Of a stretch of DNA of 64,000 nucleotides, positions 63,352 through 64,000 are shown piece after piece. The translations under genes were made by a program, and so were the position numbers. The notes under the pieces are model-generated. The model was not told the DNA's origin. It did no database searches and worked only from the letters and a program-made list of their open reading frames with translations. Source of the DNA: Cellulomonas sp. URHD0024 (GTDB lineage Bacteria; Actinomycetota; Actinomycetes; Actinomycetales; Cellulomonadaceae); the NCBI RefSeq assembly GCF_000426185.1, contig NZ_AUEW01000001.1:992001-1056000 (forward strand), given 5' to 3'. The first letter of the stretch is position 1; every line of letters begins with the position of its first letter.

Positions 63352-64000
63352 TCAGCCCTTGACCGCGCCCTGAAGTCCGCCGACGATCCGCCGCTCGAAG
63401 AGCGAGAAGAACACGAGGGCCGGAATCATGGACAGCGACGTGAACGCCAGCACCTTGGCGGTGTCCTGGGAGTACTGCGACGAGAACTGCTGGACGCCGA
63501 GGGGCAACGTGAAGGCTCCTTGGTCGTTGAGGATGAACAGCGGCAGCAGGTAGGCGTTCCAGCTGGCGACGAACGCGAGGATCCCCGTGGTGATGACGCC
63601 GGGCAAGGACAGCGGGAGAACCATCCGGAAGAAGAAGCCGAGCTTGCTCGCGCCGTCGATCGCCGCGGCCTCCTCGATCTCGTCGGGGATGGCCCGCAGG
63701 AACGGGACGAGGATGATGATCGTCGTCGGCAGGCCGAACCCGATCTGCGGCAGGATGACGCCGCCGAGGTGGTTGGTGAGCCCGATGTCGCGAACCAGGA
63801 TGTACAGCGGCGTGATCGCGACCGTGATCGGGAACATCAGCCCTGCGGCGAACAGCGCGTAGAGGGCTCCCCGGCCGCGGAAGCTGTAGCGCGCCAGGAC
63901 GTAGCTCGCCATGAGCCCGAGCGCGACGACTGCCGTGGCGGTGAAGAGAGCGACGACCGTCGAGTTGGCCGCCTCGCGCCAGAACGTCGAGTTGGTCAGG
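63352..64000 (-). CDS. Carbohydrate ABC transporter permease (MalG type), 5' end beyond window
   Basis: About 215 codons are visible; the open frame continues through the window edge (LTNSTFWREAANSTVVALFT). Four or five membrane helices and the EAA loop AIPDEIEEAAAIDGASKLGF, which docks the ATPase, identify a CUT1 inner-membrane permease. It heads the visible part of the glycoside hydrolase operon, so xylo- or arabino-oligosaccharides are the likely cargo. The ATPase is not in the window and in many actinobacteria is encoded elsewhere. Confidence 0.94.
   Translation of the reverse strand, partial: LTNSTFWREAANSTVVALFTATAVVALGLMASYVLARYSFRGRGALYALFAAGLMFPITVAITPLYILVRDIGLTNHLGGVILPQIGFGLPTTIIILVPFLRAIPDEIEEAAAIDGASKLGFFFRMVLPLSLPGVITTGILAFVASWNAYLLPLFILNDQGAFTLPLGVQQFSSQYSQDTAKVLAFTSLSMIPALVFFSLFERRIVGGLQGAVKG

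Noticed and set aside
58400..63400. CelR/LacI-type operator in the glycoside hydrolase operon
   Set aside because: Intergenic gaps of 12, 77 and 16 nt were read and contain no such palindrome; a promoter is probably upstream of the window edge.
1..64000. tRNA, rRNA, CRISPR arrays, transposases, riboswitches
   Set aside because: No cloverleaf with CCA-type end, repeat-spacer array, transposase motif or known riboswitch core was found by reading; a covariance-model scan would be decisive.

Overview
This window is GC-rich (roughly 70% or more by eye), gene-dense DNA from an actinobacterium. The xylan/arabinan-degradation operon at the right end, the mycothiol-type DinB and maleylpyruvate-isomerase folds, an F420-type LLM oxidoreductase, an HrcA/CIRCE heat-shock operon and frequent GTG starts with 4-nt stop/start overlaps fit the Cellulomonadaceae. 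The genus-level guess (Cellulomonas or a relative) is inference.

Layout. 1-4362 (minus): a translationally coupled signalling operon, PP2C phosphatase > FHA protein > Ser/Thr kinase > membrane-anchored propeller-like protein cut by the window edge. 4481-12827 (minus): a conserved core block hrcA-dnaJ-rsmE-phoH-ybeY-CNNM/CorC-era plus a membrane alpha/beta hydrolase, preceded by a CIRCE operator. 13027-18236: a DUF3097-type gene, a Pro-rich repeat membrane protein, hemW and lepA. 18358-23115: accessory genes, namely a mycothiol-type enzyme, a transglutaminase/alpha-E/circularly permuted ATP-grasp triad and an orphan MazF-like gene. 23311-23571: rpsT. 23705-26946: a small accessory block with a TPR-containing XRE regulator, an unannotated 46-residue secreted-type peptide gene directly upstream of it, and two degenerate EAL paralogues. 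26989-34682 (minus): leuS-degV-comEA-comEC-holA. 34750-45664: transporters, a DtxR-type regulator, a metallophosphoesterase, an LLM enzyme, VOC enzymes, separate CHAD and CYTH genes, and a MacB-like ABC exporter. 45880-54888: a DEAD-box helicase, a Mo-cofactor oxidoreductase with a flavin reductase, ppc, a divergent SDR/HxlR pair and small membrane proteins. 55052-64000: a tiny hydrophobic protein, an MFS transporter and the operon ABC permease > GH3 > GH51 > CE7 esterase > GH39.

The most interesting feature is the peptide/XRE-TPR pair at 23.7-25.3 kb. The peptide (25120-25260) has a strong ribosome binding site, a classical signal sequence and an 18-residue predicted mature tail with a Cys-Cys pair. 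A perfect 8-bp inverted repeat lies just upstream. The arrangement resembles RRNPP-type peptide/TPR-regulator quorum sensing, and it sits where actinobacterial genomes commonly have holA next to rpsT, so it looks like an inserted module.

The carbohydrate operon would import xylo/arabino-oligosaccharides (ABC), deacetylate them (CE7) and hydrolyse them inside the cell (GH3, GH39, GH51); none of these enzymes shows a signal peptide. No tRNA, rRNA, CRISPR array or insertion sequence was seen.
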